Positions 35,850 through 44,988 of a stretch of 64,000 nucleotides of DNA are shown here, piece by piece (position 1 is the stretch's first letter; each line of letters starts with the position of its first letter). A program made the position numbers and the translations under genes. Origin of the DNA: Acidobacteriota bacterium (GTDB lineage Bacteria > Acidobacteriota > Terriglobia > Bryobacterales > Bryobacteraceae); the NCBI GenBank assembly GCA_014584705.1, contig JACTMJ010000004.1, positions 165,859 through 229,858 on the forward strand, read 5' to 3'. Under the pieces are notes generated by a model. It was not told the origin of the DNA, did not search any database, and worked only from the letters and a program-made list of their open reading frames with translations.

Positions 35850-35878
35850 GTGTAACTTAGTGGGCGCTAACCTAGCAA
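35850..35878 (-). promoter_or_regulatory. Candidate promoter and operator of the tetR-efflux operon
   Basis: On the minus strand, TTGCTA (complement of 35873-35878) and TTACAC (complement of 35850-35855) are 17 bases apart. Between them lies an imperfect palindrome TTAGCGCCCACTAA (35857-35870 as read on minus), with TTAG/CTAA outer arms, where a TetR dimer could block RNA polymerase. The -10 is poor, so the assignment is tentative. Confidence 0.3.
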
Positions 35879-35970
35879 GTGCTATGCAACGTTTTTGTTT
35901 CAGAAACAGGGAGATTCGGCTCTGCCTTCGCTAGAGATGGCGTGCGAGCGGAACCGTTCGGGATCAGCGG

Positions 35971-37419
35971 GTGTTTCGAGTGCTATGCTGGCAACCGGAC
36001 GTGTACAGCAGGCACCAACGGAAGTTTCAGGTTTTGTACGCGGTTTGTGACCTCGTTCTGATCCTGTTTTCGTTTCTGGCCGCGTTCAGCCTTCGCTCCC
36101 AACTCCCGCTGGAGAATCTCTTCGATATCCAGTCGCCCGTGCGCGTTCTGCTGATCACCTTCGCGGCGGCCAGCAACATCCTGCTCAGCAATGCCTTCCA
36201 GATTTACCGGCAGGTGGAGTTGATGTCGCCCTGGCGCATCCTTACTCGCACCTTTCGCCACGTGGCACTCACGATGGTGGGGCTGATTCTGGTTGAATTT
36301 GCATTGCGCCTCAATCTGAGCCGCCCCTTCTTCTTCCTGTTCGGCCTCAACCAGTGGATTTTTCTGGCGGCCGGGCGCCTCTTCGTGCGCCGCTATGCCG
36401 GCAGCTGGCGACGGCGCTTCAACGCACCCATGCACGTGATGGTGGCGGGCACGGGAAGCACGGCACGGGAGGTCGCACGGGCGCTCGAAGAAGCCGCTCC
36501 TTATGGGATCCGCCTGCAGGGATTTTTTGATCTGAACCTGGACGCGGCATCTCCGGCACCCGTCTCCCAAAGTCTCGGCTATCCCGTGCATTCCATTCAT
36601 CGCCTGCGCGACTTTCTGGAACAGCAGGTGCTCGACGAGATTATCTTCGCGGTCGATTCCGGCGATCTGCAGCCATTGCAGGATATCTTCCTGGAGTGCG
36701 ATGAAGAGGGCATCCGGACGCGGCTTGCGGTGAACCAGTTCCCGCACGTTAACAGCGAAATGTATCTTGAAACGCTGGGCCACATTCCGCTCCTCACGTT
36801 TTCCGCGACTCCCAGCGACGAACTGCACCTGCTCGTGAAGCGCACGCTCGATGTGTCGCTGGCCGCGCTGGGCCTGGCGATCACCTCGCCCTTGCTGCTG
36901 CTGGCGGCGGCCCTTGTCCGCTTCACCTCTCCCGGTCCCGTCGTCTTCCGCCAGGAACGATGCGGCCTCAACGGGCGGCGCTTCACGCTCTACAAGTTCC
37001 GCTCGATGGTGGAGAACGCGGAGGAGTTGCGTCCCGGCCTGGAACATCTGAACGAGAAGAGCACTGTCTTTAAGATTCGAAACGATCCTCGCTTGACGCC
37101 GGCCGGAAGGTTTCTGCGCAAGTTCTCAATCGACGAGTTACCGCAACTCTGGAACATCCTGCGCGGCGATATGTCGATCGTCGGTCCGCGCCCCCCGATT
37201 GCTTCGGAAGTAGAGAATTATGAGCGCTGGCAACGCCGCCGCTTGCGCATGCGGCCCGGCCTCACCTGCCTGTGGGCGGTGGAGGGACGCGACCATCTCG
37301 ATTTCGATACGATGATGCGTAAGGATCTGCAATATATTGATTCCTGGTCGCTCGTCCTGGACCTTCGGATCATTTTGCGAACGATCCCTCTTGTACTGAC
37401 AGGCAAAGGAGCCCACTAG
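35971..37419 (+). CDS. Polyprenyl glycosylphosphotransferase (exopolysaccharide initiating enzyme)
   Basis: Initiating transferase that moves a sugar-1-phosphate from a nucleotide sugar to undecaprenyl phosphate for polysaccharide synthesis. The N-terminal half has several membrane helices (from about residue 15, VLYAVCDLVLILFSFLAAFS) and a Rossmann-like CoA-binding-type domain (MHVMVAGTGSTAREVARALE). The C-terminal catalytic domain (about 290-475) begins VKRTLDVSLAALGLAITSPL and shows VVFRQERCGLNGRRFTLYKF, RFLRKFSIDELPQLWNILRG with the DELPQ motif, MSIVGPRPP and RMRPGLTCLWAVEGR. The start is GTG at 35971. It is followed three bases later by a phosphoribosyltransferase-like gene and then galT. 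Confidence 0.93.
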   Translation: MFRVLCWQPDVYSRHQRKFQVLYAVCDLVLILFSFLAAFSLRSQLPLENLFDIQSPVRVLLITFAAASNILLSNAFQIYRQVELMSPWRILTRTFRHVALTMVGLILVEFALRLNLSRPFFFLFGLNQWIFLAAGRLFVRRYAGSWRRRFNAPMHVMVAGTGSTAREVARALEEAAPYGIRLQGFFDLNLDAASPAPVSQSLGYPVHSIHRLRDFLEQQVLDEIIFAVDSGDLQPLQDIFLECDEEGIRTRLAVNQFPHVNSEMYLETLGHIPLLTFSATPSDELHLLVKRTLDVSLAALGLAITSPLLLLAAALVRFTSPGPVVFRQERCGLNGRRFTLYKFRSMVENAEELRPGLEHLNEKSTVFKIRNDPRLTPAGRFLRKFSIDELPQLWNILRGDMSIVGPRPPIASEVENYERWQRRRLRMRPGLTCLWAVEGRDHLDFDTMMRKDLQYIDSWSLVLDLRIILRTIPLVLTGKGAH

Positions 37420-37422
37420 CGC

Positions 37423-38037
37423 ATGACAGACCTGATTCCCTCGTCTCACGAGGTAATCGCTATCCTTCGTGAGACCGGCGCGCTACGCACCGGGCACTTT
37501 CAGCTTACAAGCGGGATTCACACAGACCATTACCTGCAGATTCCCCTGGCGATGCGGGATGCCGGAGTCGCCAAAATGCTCAGCGTGAGCCTGAGCCGAA
37601 TGCTGCGCACGCACACCGAGATCCGTGCGAATCTCACCAAGCTTTCGCTCGTCTCCGCCACCATCGGCGGGCTTCCCGTAGCCTTCGGCATTTCGGAGGC
37701 GGTACACGCGCGAGAGGTCTACTGGGCGGAGAAGGACGGCAATCAGCCGATTCGCTTTCGGCCCTATCTGGAGCAGGAGCGCGGCGAGAAAATCGTGATC
37801 GTTGACGATGTGTACCGTTCCGGCGTGCGCATCGGAGAACTTCGCCGGCTCTGCGAAAAGAACGGGGCCGAGGTCTTGGCGGTGGCCACGCTAATTTACC
37901 AGCCTAGCCCCGAAACACCACCTCTTCGAGATATTCCCCACTATTACCTTGCCAAGATCAACGCCCGTTTCGATCTGGATGCCGAAAGCTGCGATCAATG
38001 CCAGCGAAGCATCCCCTTCGAAACACCCTGGATGTAG
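37423..38037 (+). CDS. Orotate phosphoribosyltransferase-like PRT-domain protein
   Basis: Type I phosphoribosyltransferase fold, 204 residues, cytoplasmic. The N terminus resembles OPRT ([36 protein letters not shown]), and the PRPP-binding loop is [18 protein letters not shown]. In true PyrE the loop is usually VDDVxTTG, and a catalytic lysine lies in a RKxxKxHG segment; here the equivalent is [10 protein letters not shown]. So this is a divergent member and may not make OMP. A four-residue cysteine pair near the end (CDQC) is extra. It is wedged between an exopolysaccharide transferase (three bases upstream) and galT (20 bases downstream), suggesting a role in nucleotide or sugar-nucleotide supply, by context only. 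Confidence 0.75.
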   Translation: MTDLIPSSHEVIAILRETGALRTGHFQLTSGIHTDHYLQIPLAMRDAGVAKMLSVSLSRMLRTHTEIRANLTKLSLVSATIGGLPVAFGISEAVHAREVYWAEKDGNQPIRFRPYLEQERGEKIVIVDDVYRSGVRIGELRRLCEKNGAEVLAVATLIYQPSPETPPLRDIPHYYLAKINARFDLDAESCDQCQRSIPFETPWM

Positions 38038-38057
38038 CATGGCGGAGTCGCGGGACC

Positions 38058-39101
38058 ATGCTTGATCTCACGGAACACCCTCATCGGCGGTTCAATCCGC
38101 TCACGGGCGAGTGGGTGTTGGTCTCACCGCATCGCACCAAGCGCCCGTGGCAAGGGCAGGTGGAGAAGACGGCCCGCCCGGCGTCACTCGCATACGACCC
38201 GCAGTGCTATCTATGCCCCGGAAATCCGCGCGCGGGCGGCCATCGCAATCCGGAATACACCGAAACTTTCGTCTTCGACAATGACTTCGCGGCGCTGCTC
38301 CCCTCCTCCTCGCGGGAATCCGTCGAGGAGTCGCCTCTTCTCCGCGCAGAGGGAGAGACGGGCACCTGCAGAGTCGTCTGCTTTTCTCCCCGGCATGATT
38401 TAACGCTCGCCCGGCTGGGGCAAAGCGCGCTCGAACGCGTCGTGGCCACATGGGTTGAGCAAACGCTGGAGTTAGGCACACAACCCGGTATCCGCTACGT
38501 GCAGATTTTCGAGAACCGGGGCGAGATGATGGGCGCCAGCAACCCGCACCCTCATGGACAGATCTGGGCGAGTTCCAACCTGCCGAATGAGACCGCGAAG
38601 GAACTTGCCACCCAAACGGAATGGTTCCGCTCCCACGGACGAACGATGCTCAGCGACTACCTCGCGCTGGAGTTGGAGCGCGAAGTGCGCATCGTCTGCC
38701 GGAACGAGCACTTCGTGACACTGGTTCCGTTCTGGGCCGTCTGGCCGTTTGAAACCATGGTGCTCCCGCGCCGTGCGATGGCTCGAATGCCGGACTTGAC
38801 CAGCGAGGAGCGCGCCGCGCTCAGCGATATCCTGCTGCAAACCGTCACCCGCTACGACAATCTTTTCGAAGTCCCATTTCCGTATTCGATGGGCTTTCAC
38901 CAGGCGCCCGTCGATGGCGAATCCCACCCGGAATGGCATTTTCACGCGCACTTCTATCCGCCTCTGCTGCGCTCGGCAACGGTGCGCAAATTCATGGTGG
39001 GCTATGAACTGCTGGGCACTCCGCAGCGTGACATCACGGCGGAAGCCGCGGCGGCGCGGCTGCGCGAACTCCCCGCCGTACACTACCTTGACCGGGAATA
39101 A
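38058..39101 (+). CDS. galT: Galactose-1-phosphate uridylyltransferase
   Basis: GalT of the Leloir pathway: exchanges UMP between UDP-glucose and galactose-1-phosphate through a uridylylated histidine, cytoplasmic. The ATG at 38058 gives 347 residues, the usual length. The N terminus [20 protein letters not shown], the zinc-binding [12 protein letters not shown], and the active-site NPHPHGQIW with H164-P-H166 (H166 the nucleophile) are all present. The C-terminal [15 protein letters not shown] is the second zinc/His region. It is the third gene in a row with the polyprenyl sugar transferase, which fits supply of UDP-galactose for polysaccharide. No galK or galE is in the window. Confidence 0.94.
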   Translation: MLDLTEHPHRRFNPLTGEWVLVSPHRTKRPWQGQVEKTARPASLAYDPQCYLCPGNPRAGGHRNPEYTETFVFDNDFAALLPSSSRESVEESPLLRAEGETGTCRVVCFSPRHDLTLARLGQSALERVVATWVEQTLELGTQPGIRYVQIFENRGEMMGASNPHPHGQIWASSNLPNETAKELATQTEWFRSHGRTMLSDYLALELEREVRIVCRNEHFVTLVPFWAVWPFETMVLPRRAMARMPDLTSEERAALSDILLQTVTRYDNLFEVPFPYSMGFHQAPVDGESHPEWHFHAHFYPPLLRSATVRKFMVGYELLGTPQRDITAEAAAARLRELPAVHYLDRE

Positions 39102-39182
39102 TCCTGGCGATCTCGCGGACATCTTCCGAATGAAACGCGGCGGCTTCCTCCAGTGATAAACTGGCGCATTCACCCTTTCACC

Positions 39183-40346
39183 ATGACAAAGACACTTCTG
39201 CTCTGCCTTGTGCTCAGCTTCACCGCCCTCGGTGCGGATTCTGGAAAGCGCACCTCTCTTCCCGCCCCGAACCCGGAAGGGAACGTTGCCAACCCGCCGG
39301 CGGTGATTCCCCGCCCCGAAGGCGCGGCGTTTCAGGTGCCGCCGGGTTTCCATGTGGAGGAGTTCGCGAGCGGATTCAAGAAGCCGCGCTACCTGCTTGA
39401 GCTGCCCGGCGGAACCATCCTCGTCACGGACGCCGTTCCCGATGGATCTGTCTCCGTGGTGCGGAAGGGCGACGCCGCCAAGGTCCTGATCGGCGGCCTG
39501 GAGCGGCCGTTCGGCATGGCCTTTCACAATGGCTGGCTCTATGTTTGCGAGGTGCAATCCATCAAGCGCTACAAGTTGGATCCGAAAACCCTCAACGTCG
39601 GGCCGGGCGAGGAAGTGCTTCCTCTCAAGGGGTACACGCTCGGGCATTGGACACGCTCGGTGGCCTTCGACAAGAAGGGCCGCATGTACGTTTCCGTGGG
39701 CTCCGGCAGCAACGTAAATGCGGGAGATCCGGAAGACCGGGCGGCGGTACTGGTGGCGAACCCGGACGGCAGCGACCGAAGTATTCTGGCCACCGGATTG
39801 CGCAACCCCGTCAGTATTCATTTCCATCCGCAAAGCGGGAAACTCTGGGCCAGCGTGCAGGAGCGGGACGGCCTGGGCGACGACCTTGTGCCCGACTTCT
39901 TCACGGAAGTGAAACCGGGAGCATTCTACGGCTGGCCCTATGCCTATATCGGACGTCACGAGGAGCCCCGGCGCAAGGGAGAGAACCCCGAAGCGGTTCA
40001 GCGAACGATTGAGCCGGACGTGCTGCTTCCACCCCACGTCGCCGTGATGGACTTCCTGTTCTACACCGGTTCCCAGCTTCCAGCGAAGTATCTCAATGGC
40101 GCGTTTCTCGCCTATCGCGGCTCGTCCAATCGAGGGAAACGGAACGGGTATAGCATCAACTTCATTCCGTTCAAGAACGGGCGTCCCGCCGGCGAACCGG
40201 AGCAGTTCCTCAGCGGCTTTATGCTGGGTGAAGACCAGAAGGAAGTCTGGGGCCGCCCGGTGGGTCTGCTGCAATTGAGCGATGGCAGCCTGTTGTTCAG
40301 TGAGGACGCCAACAACAAGATCTGGCGCATCCGCTACCAGCGCTAG
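39183..40346 (+). CDS. Exported sorbosone/glucose dehydrogenase-like beta-propeller protein
   Basis: PQQ-type sugar dehydrogenase family (GSDH/sorbosone dehydrogenase), 387 residues. The ATG at 39183 starts the signal peptide MTKTLLLCLVLSFTALGAD. The propeller is seen in recurring strands: FASGFKKPRYLLELPGGTIL, RSVAFDKKGRMYVSVGSGSN, DRSILATGLRNPVSIHFHP and GAFYGWPYAYIGRHE, ending with LQLSDGSLLFSEDANNKIWR. The histidine after the strand GRHE and the RN in LRNP are family landmarks. It is likely periplasmic. Substrate unknown. A second paralogue lies at 44989-46425 on the other strand. Confidence 0.85.
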   Translation: MTKTLLLCLVLSFTALGADSGKRTSLPAPNPEGNVANPPAVIPRPEGAAFQVPPGFHVEEFASGFKKPRYLLELPGGTILVTDAVPDGSVSVVRKGDAAKVLIGGLERPFGMAFHNGWLYVCEVQSIKRYKLDPKTLNVGPGEEVLPLKGYTLGHWTRSVAFDKKGRMYVSVGSGSNVNAGDPEDRAAVLVANPDGSDRSILATGLRNPVSIHFHPQSGKLWASVQERDGLGDDLVPDFFTEVKPGAFYGWPYAYIGRHEEPRRKGENPEAVQRTIEPDVLLPPHVAVMDFLFYTGSQLPAKYLNGAFLAYRGSSNRGKRNGYSINFIPFKNGRPAGEPEQFLSGFMLGEDQKEVWGRPVGLLQLSDGSLLFSEDANNKIWRIRYQR

Positions 40347-40399
40347 AACGCACCCGGGGTGCGCTCCGCCACCGCCGTGGCAGGAAGCGGAAATTGACA

Positions 40400-41317
40400 A
40401 TGGACGAATTTTCGGTGGATGCGACCGGGGCGAAGCAGCGGCTGGACCTCTTCGTTCTGGCTCAGTACCCCGAAGAAACCAGAGCGCATGTCCAGCAGTG
40501 GATTGAGGCCGGCCACGTTCTGGTGAACGGTGGACCGTCAAGGAGTTCACTGCGCCTTCGCGAGGGCGACACCGTTTGTGTGGAGCCCGCCGCGCGCCCC
40601 CCCATCAAGGCGGAACCGGAGGCCATCCCGCTGGTTGTGCTCTATGAGGACGACGACGTCGTGGTGATCGACAAGGCCGCCGGGATGGTAGTTCATGCCG
40701 GGGCTGGCGTCACCAGCGGCACGCTCGTCAACGCTCTTTTGCACCGCTTCCAGACGCTATCTTCCAGCCCCGACGGCGAGCGCCCGGGGATTGTCCACCG
40801 TCTGGATCGCTTCACGAGCGGCGTGATTCTGGCCGCGCGCAATGACCGTGCCCACCAATCTCTGGCGCTTCAGTTTCTGGAACGGCGCGTAGAGAAGGTT
40901 TATCTCGCTCTTGTCCATGGGCAGTTCCTCCAAAAGGAAGGCGTCATTCGGAAACCGATCACGCGCGACCCGGCTAACCGCGCCCGCATGACCTCCCGGT
41001 TGCGCGAAGGGCGCGCGGCGCTCACGAACTGGAAGGTGCTCCGCGAGTTTCGCGGTTACACGCTGCTTGAGGTGCGAATCGGCACGGGCCGCACGCATCA
41101 GATCCGGGTTCATCTCGCGAACGCCGGGCACCCGGTGGTGGGAGACCGGCTCTATGGCGCTCCCGCGGAACCACCCGGATTGCCGCCCCCGGAGCGCTAC
41201 TTTCTGCACGCGCGCCGGATTGGCTTCTCCCAGCCCACGACGGGCGAAGAGATCGTGGTGGAATCGCCTCTCACCGCCGATATCGTGGCCTGGATGAATC
41301 TGCTCGAAGAGCGCTAA
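40400..41317 (+). CDS. RluA/RluD-family 23S rRNA pseudouridine synthase
   Basis: RNA pseudouridine synthase of about 305 residues, cytoplasmic, likely modifying 23S rRNA (RluD-like) or tRNA. The N-terminal S4 RNA-binding domain is QRLDLFVLAQYPEETRAHVQ and so on to about residue 65. The catalytic motif is HRLDRFTSG with D136 as nucleophile; the usual HRLDKxTSG has a lysine where this has arginine. VHGQFLQKEG and GTGRTHQIRVHLANAGHPVV are further conserved elements. ATG 40400 is used; a TTG two codons upstream is possible. Exact target not determined, so no symbol. Confidence 0.9.
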   Translation: MDEFSVDATGAKQRLDLFVLAQYPEETRAHVQQWIEAGHVLVNGGPSRSSLRLREGDTVCVEPAARPPIKAEPEAIPLVVLYEDDDVVVIDKAAGMVVHAGAGVTSGTLVNALLHRFQTLSSSPDGERPGIVHRLDRFTSGVILAARNDRAHQSLALQFLERRVEKVYLALVHGQFLQKEGVIRKPITRDPANRARMTSRLREGRAALTNWKVLREFRGYTLLEVRIGTGRTHQIRVHLANAGHPVVGDRLYGAPAEPPGLPPPERYFLHARRIGFSQPTTGEEIVVESPLTADIVAWMNLLEER

Positions 41318-41427
41318 CTCCGATTCGCCGGACGCTTCGGTATCGGTCGGAATCAGGCCAAGCGTTCTGATTCCCGCGCCGATCGCGCGGTTCGCGCATC
41401 CAGCTAAGAGAGGAAGCATTAACCCGC

Positions 41428-41859
41428 ATGAGTACACAGCAACCGGAATCCGCGCCAACGGAGGCGCAGGTGACCCCCATCGTCCTGGGCGTGTTGAGCG
41501 ATCTGTTTTTCGGCATCAAGGTGGCGGAAGCGGCCAAGCGCGCCGGCGGGCGGATGCGGATGGTGAAGTCTGAAGAGGAATTGCTGGCTCTCGCAGCGGA
41601 GAAGCCCGCGCTAATCGTATTTGATCTGCAGCAAACCAGCCTGGAACCGGCCCGGCTGCTCCGTGCCTTGAAGGCGGAACCCGCGCTCAACTCCATTCCC
41701 ACGCTCGCCTATTTCTCTCACGTGCAGGAAGAATTGCGGCGGGAAGCGCTTGCAGCCGGCTGCGACCACGTGTTGCCCCGCTCCGTCTTCACGCAGCGGG
41801 TGGAGGAACTTGTGGGAGGATGTGTGCGGCGGGCACTGGCGCACCCGCCGCAATCCTGA
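41428..41859 (+). CDS. Receiver-like (CheY fold) domain protein lacking the acidic pocket
   Basis: Single-domain protein of 143 residues resembling a response regulator receiver: alternating strands and helices with LIVFDLQQTSLEP at the place of the phosphoacceptor strand, IPTLAYFSHVQEELRREALA for strand 4, and DHVLPRSVFTQRVEELV for strand 5 and the last helix. The N-terminal acidic pair that binds magnesium in CheY is missing (IVLGVLSDLFF), threonine is serine, and the lysine is arginine. It is therefore probably not phosphorylated in the normal way. No kinase is adjacent. A GAGAGGA ribosome-binding site precedes the ATG. Confidence 0.6.
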   Translation: MSTQQPESAPTEAQVTPIVLGVLSDLFFGIKVAEAAKRAGGRMRMVKSEEELLALAAEKPALIVFDLQQTSLEPARLLRALKAEPALNSIPTLAYFSHVQEELRREALAAGCDHVLPRSVFTQRVEELVGGCVRRALAHPPQS

Positions 41860-41868
41860 CTTACCCGC

Positions 41869-44259
41869 CTATCGCACGCGGCAGGGGCTGATCGACGCAT
41901 CGTTGCGAATCGGCAGAACGAATTGCTGAGACCGCCGCCCGTTGAACTCGATGAACGCCGTATAATTTCCCTCCGCCAGGGGCGGTGTGAATGGCGCGGG
42001 GTTTGCTTGAGGGTTGGGCCATTCCATATTGATCTGGTAGAGCCCCACGAAGCCCGGCGTCAGCCCGGAATACTGAATGAATCCGGCTGCCTTACGCAGT
42101 TCCAGGAAGCGGGGCGGAATCTGAGTCTGACCGATCACGAGCTTGGTTCCATCGTCGTAAACCACAACCTTCGCCTCCCCAGGCGTCGGATTCAGACCAA
42201 TCCCCGGAGTCCCATCCGCCGGCAGCCCTCCAGTGACTACGCCAAGGCCGGTGACGTAAACCTCCAGAATGTCGCACGGCGCGATCGGGTTCTGGAAATT
42301 CATCTTCTTGCCCCTGCGCGGACCATACGCAAACGTCATTGCCCCTAATTGCTTCGAGGCATCCGCTATGAAAATGCCCACATCATCGGGTTTCACCAGC
42401 AACTCCAGGGTGTTGCTGGCGACATCATCCACCACCACACGCGCCGTCACAAAGCGGCCAATCGGCAACTGCGTCGGCACCTGGTAATTGATCTGAAACT
42501 GGGAGCAGAACAGAATCGGTGCTTTGAACTCCGCCATCGAGAGCGGGTCAGTAAAAATGATCTCGGTATTGCAGAGTTTCGTTGCCAGCGGGAAGGGCAG
42601 GCTCGCGTTAGCGGGCGTGGGAATCCCGGGAATGCGGGTGGTGATGTTCAGGCCGAAAAGCGTGGAGAGGCTTCCCGGCACAACGCCACCCGGGAGGAAG
42701 GAAGCCGCATTCGTGCTGGCACGCAGGACTGGTTTCTGCAATTCGGTTTCCGGGCGGCGCAGTGCGCCTTCCCAGTTATAGACAGCGAGAAACAGATCTG
42801 AACCGCCACCGCTTGAAAGCGCGACCACGCTCGAGCCGGGGTCCACATCCATGTCTGAGCCAAAGAAAGTGCCAGCCACGATGAGGTTGCCCATCGTATC
42901 CAGGCCGTTCGCCATCACCGCGGTTTGGCTGGTTGGACCATTCGATGCCGTTCCCATGGAGACGCCACCGACAAAAGTTCCATCCGCGCTGCGATACCTT
43001 GCGGCGAACCCATCCGTGGCGCCACCGGACCCGCGAGCCAGAACACTATGAACGCCGGAGCCGGGATTGAGATCCATGCTTCCCTGGAAACTTCCCGCAA
43101 TGGTAACAATGCCATTGCGGTCCACGCTGAGACCAGTGGCCCGCTCCGTGCCGAGGCTCCCCATGCTGAAGGACCAGCGATGGGCGTCACCCGGCGAGTA
43201 GCTCACCAGGAAGACATCGGTTGTGGTCTGTCGTGAGGTCAGGATGCGGGTGCCCGCGGAGGTATCCACGTCGATATCGCCGTCAAAGCTGCCCAGAATG
43301 TATACGTTGTCGGAATCGTCGAGACCAAGCGAGCGAGGGGCCAACCGTGTGGCCGACGCTCCCAGAATCTGCCGGGCAGTGATCAGGCTTCCCGTCGGCG
43401 TGAACCGCGCAAGAAAGACGTCGCTAAGCCCGGCGCTGGTGAATTCGGCCGGTCCGGGGCCGGGGTCGAGGTCAGCCGTACCACGAAAAGTGCCCGCGAC
43501 AACGAGATTGCCCGCCGCGTCGAACATCGCGGAAACCCCATCCACGCCATCGTCCAGCGTGCCGCCGATGGATCGCGAGTATTCGTACTGGCCCGCCGCG
43601 GTGAGTTTGATGAAAAGAATGTCCTTGCCGCCGGCGGATTGGTGGAAGGCCAGTTTGTTGGGGTCCGGGTTCGCGTCCAGCGTGTTCTGATACAGGATGG
43701 TCAGCAGCGGGTTTCCGCTCTTATCGAGGGTAAGCGCGGCGGCGTCATCGTCCATCGTGCCGCCGAAACTGCGCGCCCAAACGAAATTGCCGGAGGCATC
43801 GAATTTAATCAGGTAGACATCGCCCGCGCCGTTGCTGGTGAGCAGGTTCTCCCCAAAGCGCGGGTTCGCATCAAAGGTGCCGGTGAAGCGCCCGGCCACA
43901 TACGTGCTCCGATCGGGTGAACATGCGATGGCCACCGGGTATTCGTCGGAGGAGGCGTTCCCCCAGCTCATCGCCCACTGGACATTACCGATAAAGTCAT
44001 AGCGCACCAGGCCCGTATCGAGCTGCCCGTTGGAGGTTAAAGTCTGCGAAGGGTTGGTTCCCCCGGCAAAGATCACGGAGTTCTCAAATGTGAACGCCAT
44101 GATATAACTGCCCGTGGAATCTACACACATGTCACGCATTTGCTCGGCGCCCTGGGATCCGAAACGAAGTGCGTAAGGCCCGCTGAGTTGAGAGAAAGCC
44201 GGAGTGGCTAGGAGAAAGACCGCAAGCAAAAAATGGAAATAAGAGCCGCGAAATGACAT
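41869..44259 (-). CDS. Secreted SBBP-type repeat protein with TIGR03437 C-terminal domain
   Basis: Exported protein of 796 residues. A signal peptide (LLAVFLLATPAFS) is followed by about six repeats of a propeller-like unit of roughly 60-75 residues, each with xxVAGxFxGxxDxxPG: GNLVVAGTFRGTADLDPGPG, DNVYILGSFDGDIDVDTSAG, GIVTIAGSFQGSMDLNPGSG and GNLIVAGTFFGSDMDVDPGS are seen. The C-terminal 250 residues start RASTNAASFLPGGVVPGSLS, the hallmark of the TIGR03437 domain of Solibacter relatives, and end with a typical IQYSGLTPGFVGLYQINMEW. Function unknown; it is likely a surface or secreted protein. It is convergent with the receiver-like gene, nine bases apart. Confidence 0.85.
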   Translation of the reverse strand: MSFRGSYFHFLLAVFLLATPAFSQLSGPYALRFGSQGAEQMRDMCVDSTGSYIMAFTFENSVIFAGGTNPSQTLTSNGQLDTGLVRYDFIGNVQWAMSWGNASSDEYPVAIACSPDRSTYVAGRFTGTFDANPRFGENLLTSNGAGDVYLIKFDASGNFVWARSFGGTMDDDAAALTLDKSGNPLLTILYQNTLDANPDPNKLAFHQSAGGKDILFIKLTAAGQYEYSRSIGGTLDDGVDGVSAMFDAAGNLVVAGTFRGTADLDPGPGPAEFTSAGLSDVFLARFTPTGSLITARQILGASATRLAPRSLGLDDSDNVYILGSFDGDIDVDTSAGTRILTSRQTTTDVFLVSYSPGDAHRWSFSMGSLGTERATGLSVDRNGIVTIAGSFQGSMDLNPGSGVHSVLARGSGGATDGFAARYRSADGTFVGGVSMGTASNGPTSQTAVMANGLDTMGNLIVAGTFFGSDMDVDPGSSVVALSSGGGSDLFLAVYNWEGALRRPETELQKPVLRASTNAASFLPGGVVPGSLSTLFGLNITTRIPGIPTPANASLPFPLATKLCNTEIIFTDPLSMAEFKAPILFCSQFQINYQVPTQLPIGRFVTARVVVDDVASNTLELLVKPDDVGIFIADASKQLGAMTFAYGPRRGKKMNFQNPIAPCDILEVYVTGLGVVTGGLPADGTPGIGLNPTPGEAKVVVYDDGTKLVIGQTQIPPRFLELRKAAGFIQYSGLTPGFVGLYQINMEWPNPQANPAPFTPPLAEGNYTAFIEFNGRRSQQFVLPIRNDASISPCRVR

Positions 44260-44385
44260 TCTGATTGACCTATGCGAGAACGAACTCGGGCAAGGGTCAA
44301 TCGAGCCTGGAACCCTGGCGCCGAAAGACGGGGCAAAACGGCCCCATCTTCCGGTATTACAACATCTTTAGCCTGGTTAGCGCTA

Positions 44386-44841
44386 CTAAACCGCCGGTTC
44401 GGCCGGGGTACAGTACTGCTGGTAAGCCGCTGTCAACTGCGCGGAAATCTCCGGTGCGCTGCGATCTTCGATGTCCCTCCGGTGCATCATATAGACCGGT
44501 TTACCCGCCTTGAAGATGGCCACGGAAGGGGATGAGGGCGGAACGCCGGGGAGCAGCTCCCTCACCCGCTCCACCGCTTCCAGATCCGCGCCCGCGAACA
44601 CGGTGGCGACCTTGTCCGGCCGAACCGGACTGTTGAGCGAATGCAGGATCCCAGGGCGCGCCTTCCCCGCCGCACAACCGCAAACGGAGTTGATCACCAT
44701 GAGCACGGTGCCCGGCTCCGAAGACAATAATTCGTCCACCGCCTCCGGGGTGCGAGTCTCAATCACACCGTGCAGCGTAAGGTCCTCGCGCATGGGGACG
44801 ATGAGTTGTTCGGGGTATCGCAAGGGGCTGTTCTCCTTCAT
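44386..44841 (-). CDS. BrxA/BrxB-family bacilliredoxin
   Basis: Thioredoxin-fold protein of the YphP/YqiW family, 151 residues, cytoplasmic. The active site is the CGC motif in VINSVCGCAAGKARPG (about residue 52-56). In Firmicutes this family reduces mixed disulfides between proteins and bacillithiol. The rest, with GADLEAVERVRELLPGVPPS and a terminal helix, matches the family. It suggests that this organism uses bacillithiol, which is known for some acidobacteria, though no bsh genes are clearly in the window. A short leader of the secreted protein gene separates it from the next gene. Confidence 0.88.
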   Translation of the reverse strand: MKENSPLRYPEQLIVPMREDLTLHGVIETRTPEAVDELLSSEPGTVLMVINSVCGCAAGKARPGILHSLNSPVRPDKVATVFAGADLEAVERVRELLPGVPPSSPSVAIFKAGKPVYMMHRRDIEDRSAPEISAQLTAAYQQYCTPAEPAV

Positions 44842-44988
44842 CTAATGGGTGCATCCACCGTTGCCGCTCAATTGGGCGGCCAAAGGGTGACGGATTCATT
44901 TTACCAGTCGCTAGCCGGTGCGTCGATATAAGAGGCATTCTCCCTGCATCTTTTCCGCTCTCCGCATTTCCCCACGCGCTGGACGACG

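Noticed and set aside
38472..40550. A 692-codon minus-strand open frame across galT and the sorbosone dehydrogenase-like gene
   Set aside because: Both plus-strand genes have clear family motifs; the antisense frame has none and crosses two genes.
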